NCBI RefSeq assembly: GCF_963678635.1
Contig: NC_087065.1
Location: forward strand, 16,288,572 to 16,352,571
Reading direction: 5' to 3'
DNA: 64,000 bases
From: Symsagittifera roscoffensis
Taxonomy: Eukaryota > Xenacoelomorpha > Acoela > Convolutidae
Positions 31,341 to 40,369 of the stretch are shown here, in pieces. The notes under the pieces are model-generated. The model ran no database searches and was not told where the DNA came from. It was given only the letters and a program-made list of their open reading frames with translations. The stretch's first letter is position 1; each line of letters opens with the position of its first letter. Both the position numbers and the translations under genes were made by a program.

Positions 31341-33579
31341 TTGTGACGGCAACTTTTTCGAATAAAAAAATACCACAGAGCAAATCCGCTTCTGCAACGA
31401 TCGCTAACCCAGTAGAACTGATGAATTGCACAATAATGAACACATCAAGATAACTTAACTAGCCACACACTGTCCTGGAAAAAGAAAAAAATTGTACCAC
31501 AAAAAATCGCATCAAGGATGAACATAAAAAAAGACATATTTCAGAAACATAAATACCAAAATCCAAAACCCAGAAATCCCATAAACAGTTATCAAACCCA
31601 CAACGCATTAACAAACCAAAAAAAGCAGCGCTGTGCGTATTTCAAAGATGTAAAAACTGAAGAAGCATTCAGTAACCAAGACCAGAAGCTAGTGGAAACT
31701 ACCAATTTGTGACGACAACTTTTTTCGGACAAAAAATTATCAAAGAGCAAATCCGCTTCTGCAACGATCGCTAACCCAGTGAAATTGATGATTGGAACAA
31801 CAATGAATTCATCAAGACTTCTTAACTAGCCACACACTGTCCTGGAAAATGAAAAAATTTGTACCACAAAAGATCGCATCAAGAACAAACTCAAAAAAAG
31901 ACATCTTTCAGAAACATAAAAACCAAAATCAAAAAATTAAAACTCCCATGAACCTTCAGCATACCCACCACGCATTAACACATTAACAGCCCAAAACATT
32001 TGTCGCTGTATTTTTTGGTTGTCAAAACATTCGGTAGCCGAGACCAGAAGCTAGTGGAAACTACCAATTTGTAACAACAACTTTTTTCGGACAAAAAATC
32101 ACCACTGCGCAAATCCACTTCTGCAACGATCACTAAGCCAGTAGAATTGAGGAATGGAGCAAAAATGATAACATTAAGATTTCTTAACTAGCCACACACT
32201 GTCCTCAAAAATGAAAAAAAATTGTACCACAAAAAATCACATCAAGGCTGAACATAAAAAAAGACATATTTCAGAAATACAAGGAACAAAATCAAAAACA
32301 TTGTTTTCCCATGAACCGAACCGTCAGCATACCCACAACGCATTAACTACCGAAAAAATTGTCGCTGCGTATTTCGAAGATGTCAAAACTGAAGAAACAT
32401 TCAGTAGCCAAGATCATAAGCTAGTGGAAACTACCAATTTGCGACAATTTTTCGGACAAAAAACCACCACAGCGCAAATTCGCATCTGCAACGATCGCTA
32501 ACCTAGTGGAATTGTTGAATGGAACAACAATGAACGCATCAAGATTTCTTAACTAGCCACACACTGTCCTGGAAAATGAAAAAATTTGTACCACAAAAAA
32601 TCGCATCAAGGATGAACACAAAAAATGACATATTTCAGAAACATAAAGAAAAACATCAAAAACTTATTACTGCCATGAATTGTCAGCATACCCAAAACTC
32701 ATTAACAACCCAAAAAAGCGTCGCTGTGTATTTCAAAGATGTCAAAACTGAAGAAACATTCAGTAGCCAAGACCAGATGCTAGTGGTAACTACCAATTTG
32801 TGATAACTTTATTGAGACAAAAACACTCCAGCTCAAATTCGCTACTGCAATGACCACTACCCCAGTAGAACTGAATAAGTGAATAAAAATGAGCATATCG
32901 AAATGATAATATCAGGCAGACGCTGTGATCAGAAATGGAAAAACTTTTAACGAGAAAAACCGCATCACTGATAGACACATAAAAGACATGATTCCACAGA
33001 AAAAAACTGAAAACAATTATTAAGCACTCCCAGATAACATCAAAAAGTAAACAAATGCATTATCAACCCCAAAAAGGCAGCTCTGATTTTCAAATTTATG
33101 AAAACAAGGAATGTCTGGTAGTCAATACCAAAAAGAAAGAAAGACTGCCAGTACTTTGACAATTTTTTTCGGACAACAAATCACCACAGCGCAAATTCGC
33201 TTCTGAATCGATCGCTAACCCAGTAGAACTGATGAATGGAACAACATTGAACACGTCAAGATGACTTAACTAGCCACACAGTAACCTGAAAAATGAAAAT
33301 AATTTGTACCACAAAAGATCGCATCAAGGATAAACACAAAAAATGACATAATTCAGAAACATCAAAACCAAAATCAAAAACTTATTACTCCCATGAATTG
33401 TCAGCAAACCCACAACGCATTAACAATCCAAAAAGATGTCGCTGTGTATTTCAAAGATGTCAAAGCTGAGGAAACATTCAGTAGCCAAGACCAGAAGCTA
33501 GTGGAAACTACCAATTTGTGACGACAACTTTCTTCGGACAAAAAATCACCACAGCGCAAATCCGCTTCTGCAACGATCG

Positions 33580-33781
33580 CTAACCCAGGATAATTGATGA
33601 ATGGTACAACAATGAACACATCAAGATGACTAAACTAGCCACACAAAGTCCTGAAAAATGAAAAAATTTGTACCACAAAAGATCGCATCAAGGATAAACA
33701 CAAAAAAGACATATTTCAGAAACAGACAAAAATCAAATACTTAGTACTGCCATGAACTTTCAGCAAACCCACAACGCATTA
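33580..33781 (+). repeat. ~200-bp satellite tract matching domain III
   Basis: This tract shares a set of rare variants (CCCAGGATAATTGATG, ATGGTACAAC, GACTAAACTAGCCACACAAA, AACAGACAAAAATC, GTACTGCCATG) with 12,421-12,626 and 15,246-15,450, but the flanking monomers do not match. It is most simply a gene-conversion tract or short segmental copy moved about 18-21 kb within the array. Confidence 0.8.
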
Positions 33782-34199
33782 ACAACCCAAAAAAATTGTT
33801 GCTGTGTATTTCAAAGATGTCAAAACTGAAGAAACATTCAGTAGCCGAGACCAGAAGCTAGTGGAAACTACCAATTTGTGACGACAACTTTTTTCGGATA
33901 AAAAATTACCACGGAGCAAATCCGCTTCTGCAACAATCGCTAACCCAGTAGAACTGATGAATTGAGCAATAATGAACACATCAAGATAACTTAACTAGCC
34001 ACACACAGTCCTGGAAAATGAAAAAAATTGTACCACAAAAATCGCATCAAGGATGAACACAAAAAAAGACATATTTCAGAAAAATAAACACCAAAATCCA
34101 AAACCCAGAATCCTCATGAACAATCAGCATACTCACAACGCATTAACAAACCAAAAAAGCAGCGCTGCGTATTTCAAAGATGTCAAAACTGAAGAAGCA

Positions 34200-34300
34200 A
34201 AAGAAAAAATGAAAACCACATTTCAGAACAACCACAAAAGCAACAATGAAACAACAACAGCAACAACAACTACAGCACCAACGACAACAACAGCAGCAAC
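34200..34300 (+). repeat. Array edge with CAA/ACA-type trinucleotide tract
   Basis: Immediately after the truncated last monomer comes AAAAGAAAAAATGAAAACC, then an imperfect ACA/CAG/ACG trinucleotide run at about 34,246-34,306. A fortuitous Thr-rich open frame crosses from the last monomer into this tract. No gene is supported. Confidence 0.7.
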
Positions 34301-34394
34301 AACATTCAAAACATGGATCATCAGAGTGGTGATACTCCCAATTGATTTCATCAATTGTACTACGAGATACTTATGAAAATATATATGTAGAGTT

Positions 34395-35600
34395 ATTAAA
34401 AAAACCAGAACCGTAACATCTAAAAATGACAAACACAACTGACTAAAACTATTTTAACAGCATAGCGGATAACAACAACATCAATACTCTTATATTTTAC
34501 GCTTAATATCAAAGTTTTATCATCCTATCTCCAATGCACATTGAGTTATCAAATCTGTTAACGAGCTCTTCAACTATTATTAAAGTTTCTCTAACAAATC
34601 TGTAATAAATTTTCCTGTATACTCATCAAATTAAGCAAAATGGGGTATTGTGAGAAAGCTCTTTTCGAAAAAGTACGGATGGTACCATTTCTACCTGATT
34701 CCACCAATTTTTCGACGAGTTGTTCTTGAAAAGACTGATGTGTACCCCATTAAAAAAAAAGACCTGTAACAACAAAAATTGACTAAAAAACCTGACTAAA
34801 CCTATTTTAACCCTACTCGTGGTTATAACATTATACACACTGTTGCGTTCTACGCTTAAGCCCAAAGTTTTACCATCCTAGCTTCAAAATACAAGGAGTT
34901 ATCACATCTTTTATCGAGCCCTTCAACTGGTTTTAACGTTTCTCTAATAAATTTACATATATTTTTCCTAAATACTTATCAAAGCAAACAAACTCGGGTA
35001 TTAGGAGAAAGCCCTGCGCAAGACCAAACTAATGATATTCCTCCCACTTGAATCCGTCATCTCTATGAGGAGTTCTTTTAAAAAAACTGATGTGTACTCA
35101 TCAAAAAAAAAATCCTGTAACAACAAAAAATGACTAAAAAAGTGATTGAAAACAGTTTAACACTAAATCTGATAATAACTTCATCAATAATGTTGTAATT
35201 TACGCTTAACCTCAAAGTTTTGTCATCCTAGCTTCAATTTAGAATGAGATATCACATCTTTTATCGAGCCCTTCAACTGAATTTAACGTTTCTCTAATAA
35301 ATATGCATATCTTTTTCCTAAATACTTTCCAAAACAAATAAACTCGGGTACTAGGAGAAAGCCCTGCTCAAGACCAAACCATATTACTTCCATTTAAATC
35401 CGTCATTTCTACGAAAAGTTTTTCCTAAAAAACTGATGTATACTCATTAAAAAAAAAGACCTGTAACAACAAAAATTGACTAAAAAACCTGACTAAACCT
35501 ATTTTAACCGTACTCATGATGCTAACATCATAAACACTGGTGTAATCTACGCTTAACCTCGAATTTGTATCATCCTAGCTGCAATATACGTAGAGTTCAA
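34395..35600 (+). repeat. Second tandem repeat, ~350-bp unit, about 3.5 copies
   Basis: Landmark CCTGTAACAACAAAAA lies at 34,763, 35,114 and 35,460, with a divergent version (CCGTAACATCTAAAAA) at 34,411, giving periods of 352, 351 and 346 bp. Other repeated blocks are CATCCTAGCTTCAA, TATCGAGCCCTTCAACT, CTCGGGTA and AGGAGAAAGCCC. The sequence is not obviously related to the main satellite despite a similar unit length. Copies differ by roughly 10-25 percent by eye, so the array is old. Confidence 0.88.
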
Positions 35601-36880
35601 GGCATGGTCCAATATAAGGATAGTCAACTAGCATGGAGGTCATCACGAAAAAATTCAAAGACCGGTGAAAACAAGCAAAAACGGGTACTGGAAGACAGTA
35701 TAGCTCACGACTGACTGACTGATAGCTTTAATTATCAAACATGTCAACATAGCACGGTTTTTATAATATGCACTGCTTATAATTCTGTTTTTATGAAAAA
35801 ACTATTTTGAGTCGAGTAAGCACAAAAAGCGCCTACCCTAAATGCTTAGTTGAAAAACATGTACAAAGAAAAAACTGTGTAAACTTCAGTTTTTAGTCAT
35901 CCAAAGGTTCATTTCGATCATAAATAATTGTTTACAGGTGACAGCGCCTTTGAAAGCGAAAACTCAGATCATATTCCGCTGAACATCATGGATAAGTTAA
36001 GCATAAACTAAAGCTTTGGGTTTATCTTTAAAAAAAAAACTAAACCAATTTTCAAAGCTTACAGGACAATTTAATATGCTTTAATACTAAAACTGCTTCT
36101 GAAGTTGCTCTGAGAGCTACCTCGTTTGCACAAACTGACAATTTGTTTAGATGTAATTGCAAAATTCAATGTGTTATTTTGCTACTTTGCATAATTTTTT
36201 TTGTTTTTGGTACGGCTTCCCCAATATGTTTTCTTAGAAACTAAAACTACAATAGGTTCATCGTAATCACTCACTTACTCTGTTTTTCAACAACACAATT
36301 GAGCTTCTAATTACCTTGCATTCCTCAGTAAAAAGGAAAATTTCAAAGACACGAGAAAAAACTCAGAATTGGTATAAAATTCAATTTTCGCAAAAGTTGC
36401 AATTAGTCGAAAACATCTTTTCCTCTCTAAATTTGCAACAAATGGGAGTGCTTTAGAGAGCTCTAGCTATGATCTTTTGATTGAAACTACAATCAAATCA
36501 TGTTAAAATTGACTCATAACGTTATGAGTCCTAGAAAAAAAAATGTTGATAACAGAATGACTGGCAGCAGAAAAAAGATCATTTCTCTACGGAAACTTAT
36601 TGGATTTCAAAAAAATTGGTATGGTTGAGCTTCTCTTGAGCTACGAAAATAATATAAAACCACTTTCAGAGCTTAAAATTTCATTTTCTTGTTACGTCTT
36701 AAAAGAAAACAGTCTGACTAGGAAAACAAATTTGGCTATTTGTTAGCCTTTTGTTCATCCCTGTATCAAAACCTTTTTTTTATTTTCTTCGGCTTTGAAT
36801 GAGTTGAAGGAAATCACATAATAATAAAAAGAATGAGAAAATTTCAAAATATTGATCAAACAATAAGAATTCTGGGATTA
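35600..36880. other. AT-rich spacer, no gene seen
   Basis: No credible exon or repeat stands out. A small TGACTGACTGACTGATAG tract lies at about 35,705. The rest is A/T-run-rich unique sequence. Confidence 0.5.
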
Positions 36881-36883
36881 TTA

Positions 36884-37170
36884 TGATGACTTGAGCGGCC
36901 AGGACGTGAGATTTATGTAAAAGCGAGGTTTTAAGCATTAATAAAATTTTATTACAGCTATAGTTGTTGCTGGTAGCTGGACGAATTGATTAGTGATTGT
37001 TGTATACTTGATCAGTATGAATAATTTGGTGATATTTACAGTATAATATGATAATCAAACAGCAAAATTTCCTTTAGGAACAATCCACATATAAATAGTG
37101 ATAACTATTTCTCTTGGATAATGTTTGATGTTACAGTTCAATGACATCATGATTTTCTAAGAATATGACA
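36884..37170 (+). mobile_element. Left terminal direct repeat of an LTR/TRIM-like unit
   Basis: This 287-bp segment begins TGATGACTT and ends ATATGACA, so it has the TG...CA termini of long terminal repeats. It is repeated at 37,562-37,846 at roughly 85-90 percent identity by eye. The interval between copies is only 391 bp. I do not see a tRNA primer-binding site just inside the repeat. It could be a miniature terminal-repeat retrotransposon or simply a local duplication. Confidence 0.5.
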
Positions 37171-37323
37171 CCACTACTCTTTAAAAAAATTTGACGGTTT
37201 TTCATTTTTCACTGGTCGAACAAACCACTGATCAGTTGGTCTAAGACAATGTCGATGAAAATGACATGGCTGCTTCCGTTTTTAGACCATCTTCTCTGTC
37301 TCTGGATGTTAGAATAACTGCTA

Positions 37324-37550
37324 TTAACCCTTGAGTGGGTTTTTTTCTTCTTTTTCTTCAGTAGTTGCCTTCTTTGGGGCAATTCTCAATTGGCGCAATT
37401 TTCGTCGTTGGTGATGATGGCTGTTAGAAGACGTCAGCTCCATGCAAAACTCCTCAAAATTGCCAGGATTTAATGAATTAGAATATCTGTATTCTTGTTT
37501 TTGTCTTCTTCCGCATGAATTCGTATCGCTTTGATGGCAATCCCACACTC
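37324..37550 (-). CDS. Candidate last exon, unknown small basic protein
   Basis: On the minus strand an open frame runs from a possible acceptor (TTTGATAACAG, just above 37,550) to a TAA at 37,324-37,326. It encodes about 75 residues, with FEEFCMELTSSN, then a His/Arg/Lys-rich stretch (HHHQRRKLRQLR) and an acidic-basic tail ending NPLKG. There is no in-frame upstream ATG, so it would need an upstream exon that I cannot place. It lies wholly between the two terminal direct repeats at 36,884 and 37,562, so it may be the internal remnant of a mobile element rather than a host exon. The low A/T-run content and mixed amino-acid use are mildly in favour of coding; nothing identifies a family. Confidence 0.25.
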
Positions 37551-37561
37551 CTGTTATCAAA

Positions 37562-37846
37562 TGATGACTTAGAGGTCAGGACTTGAGATATATGTAAAAG
37601 CAAGGTTTTAAGCATTAATTATATACTATTACAGCTATCGTTGTTGGTGGTAGCTGGACTAATCGGTTAGTGATTGTTGTATACTTGATCAGTATGAACA
37701 ATTTGGTGATATTTACAGTATTAAATAATAATCAAACAGCAAAATTTCCGTTAGAAACAATCCACAATAAAAAAGTGATAACTATTTCTCCTGGATAATG
37801 TTTGATATTACAGTTCAATGACATCATGATATTCTAAGATCATGAC
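37562..37846 (+). mobile_element. Right terminal direct repeat of an LTR/TRIM-like unit
   Basis: Second copy of the 36,884-37,170 segment, beginning TGATGACTT and ending TGACA. It has small substitutions and lacks a few bases. ATTAT follows the right end and a similar ATTAT lies just before the left copy, but offset by two bases, so a target duplication is not proven. Confidence 0.5.
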
Positions 37847-38095
37847 AATTATCTCATTTCAAAGTAAAAAAACTTTTGAAACAGTTTTTTTGGCCTAAAT
37901 TCTCAAAAAAAATGAGATAGATCATGAGTATCACTTGATAAATGGATGGACAAACCTGTTTTGTTTTCCCAAAGACGAATATTGCGTCAGTTATTCAGAG
38001 TTGATCCAAAGAGAATTGTTGTGGCTAGAAATTTTTTTTTTTTTTAATTTTTTTTTCAAATCTGTTTTCCAAAAATTGTGAAATTATTCTTAAGA

Positions 38096-38134
38096 AACCC
38101 TAATCCTAACCTAACCCTAACCCCTACCTACCCC
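38096..38134 (-). repeat. Short degenerate telomere-like tract (CCCTAA-type)
   Basis: The tract reads CCCTAAT, CCTAA, CCTAACCCTAA, then CCCCTACCTACCCC, an imperfect run of the complement of TTAGGG. It is about 39 bp long and follows a T-rich stretch. It lies 3.9 kb from the satellite edge. Confidence 0.65.
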
Positions 38135-38254
38135 GAGTCATTTTCGGAGAAGAAGAACTGTGTGGCTCCGACCTTCGATATCTCAGTTTTACTCGTCGTA
38201 AGCTAACAATTTGTGACGATTAAAACTGAGCAAAAAACCTGGTTTTAAAATCTC

Positions 38255-38597
38255 ATTTTTGATGAGCAAGGTGTTTTAAATTGAGCAAAAGCACTCTTGA
38301 TTACTTTAAATTTGATTAAAAACAAGTTTTAACATTATTCTGAACATCTTGACTTTTATGAAAAAATGGTTATCATACAATTTTCATATATGCCAATTGT
38401 AGGATAACTATTTTTTTAGCTTCAAATTAAATTTTCGTTTTTGATGAGCATTGTCCTTTAAATTAAGCAAAAGCACTCTTAAATAATTTAAATTTGTTTA
38501 TGAACAAGTTTGAACAATTTCTGAAAATCTTGCCTTTCATGAAAAAAAGGTTATCATACAATTTTCATATATGGAAATTGTATGATAACCATTTTTT
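38255..38597 (+). repeat. ~182-bp direct repeat, two copies, each ending in a palindrome
   Basis: GATGAGCA landmarks at 38,261 and 38,443 give a 182-bp period. Each unit ends in an inverted repeat around TTATCATACAATTTTCATA. In the second copy (38,549-38,590) the arms GGTTATCATACAATTT and AAATTGTATGATAACC are perfect, with a 10-base loop. The same TTGTATGAT motif recurs at about 38,703-38,761, leading into the adjacent foldback. Confidence 0.8.
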
Positions 38598-38748
38598 TTT
38601 CAAAAAAATAAACGTAATTATTTTTCATCACCAGACTGTTGTATTTGGTTCAATTAGCCGGAGAAACTAGATTGAGTCTTTTTTCAATGGTTTTTTGAAA
38701 TTGTATGAATATTGTATGATTAGCATTTTTCCATACATTTGATGCAGG

Positions 38749-39262
38749 CAATTGTATGATAAGCTTTTTCGGTGTGGGGAAATTTAAAATAAGCATTTTC
38801 GTTTTATGGATGTCAACCCGGGGTCACATTATCTTTCCAGGCCTTTTTGTTGGTTTTAATCGGTTTTCTTTATAAGACCGCTCATAAACCGCTCAAAAAC
38901 CGCTCAAATCTTGCTTGAAAAACCGTTCAAAAATCACCGCAAGAAATGAGCTGTTTTTGAGCGGTTTTTTAAACAAGATTTGAGCGGTTTTTCCAAAAAA
39001 AAACCGCCCAAACCGCTCAAGCCGCTCAAAAGTTGCTGAAAAACCGCTCAAAAACAGCTCAATTCTTGCGGTGATTTTTGAACGGTTTTTCAAGCAAGAT
39101 TTGAGCGGTTTTTGAGCGGTTTATGAGCGGTCTTATAAAGAAAACCGATTAAAACCAACAAAAAGGCCTGGAAAGATAATGTGACCCCGGGTTGACATCC
39201 ATAAACCAAAAATGCTTATTTTGAATTTCCCCACACCGAAAAAGCTTATCATACAATTTCCT
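38749..39262. mobile_element. Foldback element, ~514 bp, near-perfect inverted repeat
   Basis: The left arm (38,749-38,964) and right arm (39,044-39,262) are nearly exact reverse complements about a centre near 39,004. Terminal blocks ATTGTATGATAAGC and GCTTATCATACAAT close the structure, and CCCGGGGTCACATTATC pairs with its complement inside. The inner arms are made of iterated GAGCGGTTTT units. No coding frame is present. This fits a foldback-type non-autonomous DNA element; no target duplication was identified. Confidence 0.82.
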
Positions 39263-39489
39263 GTATATGAAAAAACGCTTATCCTAGAGTTTTTTTTTTA
39301 ATTTTCTGAGCCTATGAAACTGTAAAAAATTGTAGGACAAGCATTTTTAGTCAACCCACGCTAAGATGCAGTTGAAATACTATCTACAACTTAAAAAAGT
39401 GCTTAACCGTTCTCAAATCAAGCAATATTTTTTTCGATGTCTTGACCAAAAACAATGTGAGCGACTTTTTTCAAATGCTCGAGCAAAAT

Positions 39490-40017
39490 AAATACTGGAA
39501 AATATGTAAGATTTGAGCGGTTTGAGCGGTTTTTTTAGACAATTACGCTCAAAATCTTGCTTCAAAATGAGCGTTTTGAGCGGTTTTTGAACGGTTTATC
39601 TAAAAAAAAAACCGCGCAAGATTTGAGCGGTTTTTTAGGACAATTACGCTCAAAATCTTGCTTCAAAATGAGCGGTTTGAGCGGTTTTTGAACGGTTTAT
39701 CTAAAAAAACCGCGCAAGATTTGAGCGGTTTGAGCGGTTTTCTTAGACAATTACGCTCAAAATCTTGCTTCTAAATGAGCGGTTCGAGCAATTTTTGAAC
39801 GGTTTATCTAAAAAAACCGCTCAAAAACCGCGCAAGATTTGAACGGTTTTTTTAGATAAACCGCTCAAAATCGTTCAAATCTTGCACGGTTTTTGAGCGG
39901 TTTTTTTTAGATAAATCCGTTCAAAAACCGCTCAAACCGCTCATTTTGAAGCAAGATTTTCAGCGTAATTGTCTAAAAAAACCGCTCCGCTCAAACCGCT
40001 CAAATCTTGCTTCAAAA
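39490..40017. repeat. GAGCGGTTTT-based tandem and inverted repeat block
   Basis: Units of about 95-120 bp containing GACAATTACGCTCAAAATCTTGCTTC and TGAACGGTTTATCTAAAAAAACCGC (quoted as separate overlapping landmarks of the same unit) repeat from about 39,500 to 39,830. The sequence then turns into its reverse complement to about 40,017, centred near 39,835. It uses the same GAGCGGTTTT vocabulary as the foldback at 38,749-39,262, so the two probably share an origin. Confidence 0.8.
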
Positions 40018-40129
40018 TAGGTGAAAAATCTCGACTCGGGAAGGTCAATCGACCTGTACACATTAATGTTATATAATATCAAAACATAAATGATATATGA
40101 ATACATAAGAAGTTTTATCTGGAGTTTTA

Positions 40130-40369
40130 TCTATCCATGCCGGATGACACCCCCCTTCCCCACCCGCTCCCCCGCTAAATCCGCTGGTGGGGGTAGCAAC
40201 GAGTTGCAACTTATAAGAGGGCTTTTGGTGCTATTGCACGACCGGACCGCTCCCATCGGAAAATTAGCAAAAATTGGCTCCGAATGTGCCTTTATAGCGA
40301 AATTAGGGTTGTTCGGGAAACGTTGATTGTCCCAAAAGTAACTCCCCCTCCCCTTTAAATCCGCTACTG
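40130..40369. mobile_element. Relic of the CAGNGGCGGATTTA miniature element family
   Basis: The interval contains two copies of the family's right terminus: CTAAATCCGCTGGTG near 40,175-40,188 and TTTAAATCCGCTACTG ending at 40,369, each preceded by a C-rich run. The interior does not match the full-length copy at 46,954-47,296 and no left terminus is seen. Confidence 0.45.

Larger units (their letters stand above)
1..34199 (+). repeat. Satellite DNA array, ~361-bp monomers, head to tail
   Basis: A continuous tandem array of about 94 monomers (34.2 kb divided by ~361 bp). Recurrent landmarks in each unit are TAGCCACACAGTGTCCTG, a TTGTACCACAAAA block, a CAAAGATGTCAAAACTGAAG block, GCCAAGACCAGAAG, and a CGATCGCTAA block. 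All units point the same way; I saw no inversion and no inserted mobile element. The + strand is strongly A-biased: in 23,341-23,400 I count 28 A and 9 T in 60 bases. Monomers fall into a common A type and a divergent B type. Each A unit carries an open frame of about 65-75 codons on both strands, but indels in A-runs often break the frame, so I treat these as non-coding. The left end lies outside the window. Large higher-order satellites are typical of centromeric or other constitutive heterochromatin; that role here is inference. Confidence 0.97.
26000..34199 (+). repeat. Satellite domain V: divergent A monomers with two isolated B blocks
   Basis: A monomers here differ considerably and show few multi-unit duplications. 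B-type monomers reappear twice, at about 28,440-28,870 and 32,800-33,230, each preceded by the A tail variant GTGATAACTTTATTGAGAC or GTGACAACTTTATTGAGAC, as in domain I. The array stops within a monomer at about 34,199, just after CAAAACTGAAGAAGC. Confidence 0.85.

Noticed and set aside
1..34199. Dozens of 60-110-codon open frames on both strands of the satellite as genes.
   Set aside because: They recur once per monomer with shared stops, their starts are often lost (ATG to ACG near 1,798, 2,881 and elsewhere), and length changes in A-runs are not multiples of three.
1..34199. CRISPR array.
   Set aside because: The repeat unit is ~361 bp with no short repeat-and-unique-spacer structure, and the DNA is eukaryotic.
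34053..34376. A Thr-rich 107-codon frame at the array edge.
   Set aside because: It joins the last truncated monomer to a trinucleotide tract by chance; neither half is coding elsewhere.
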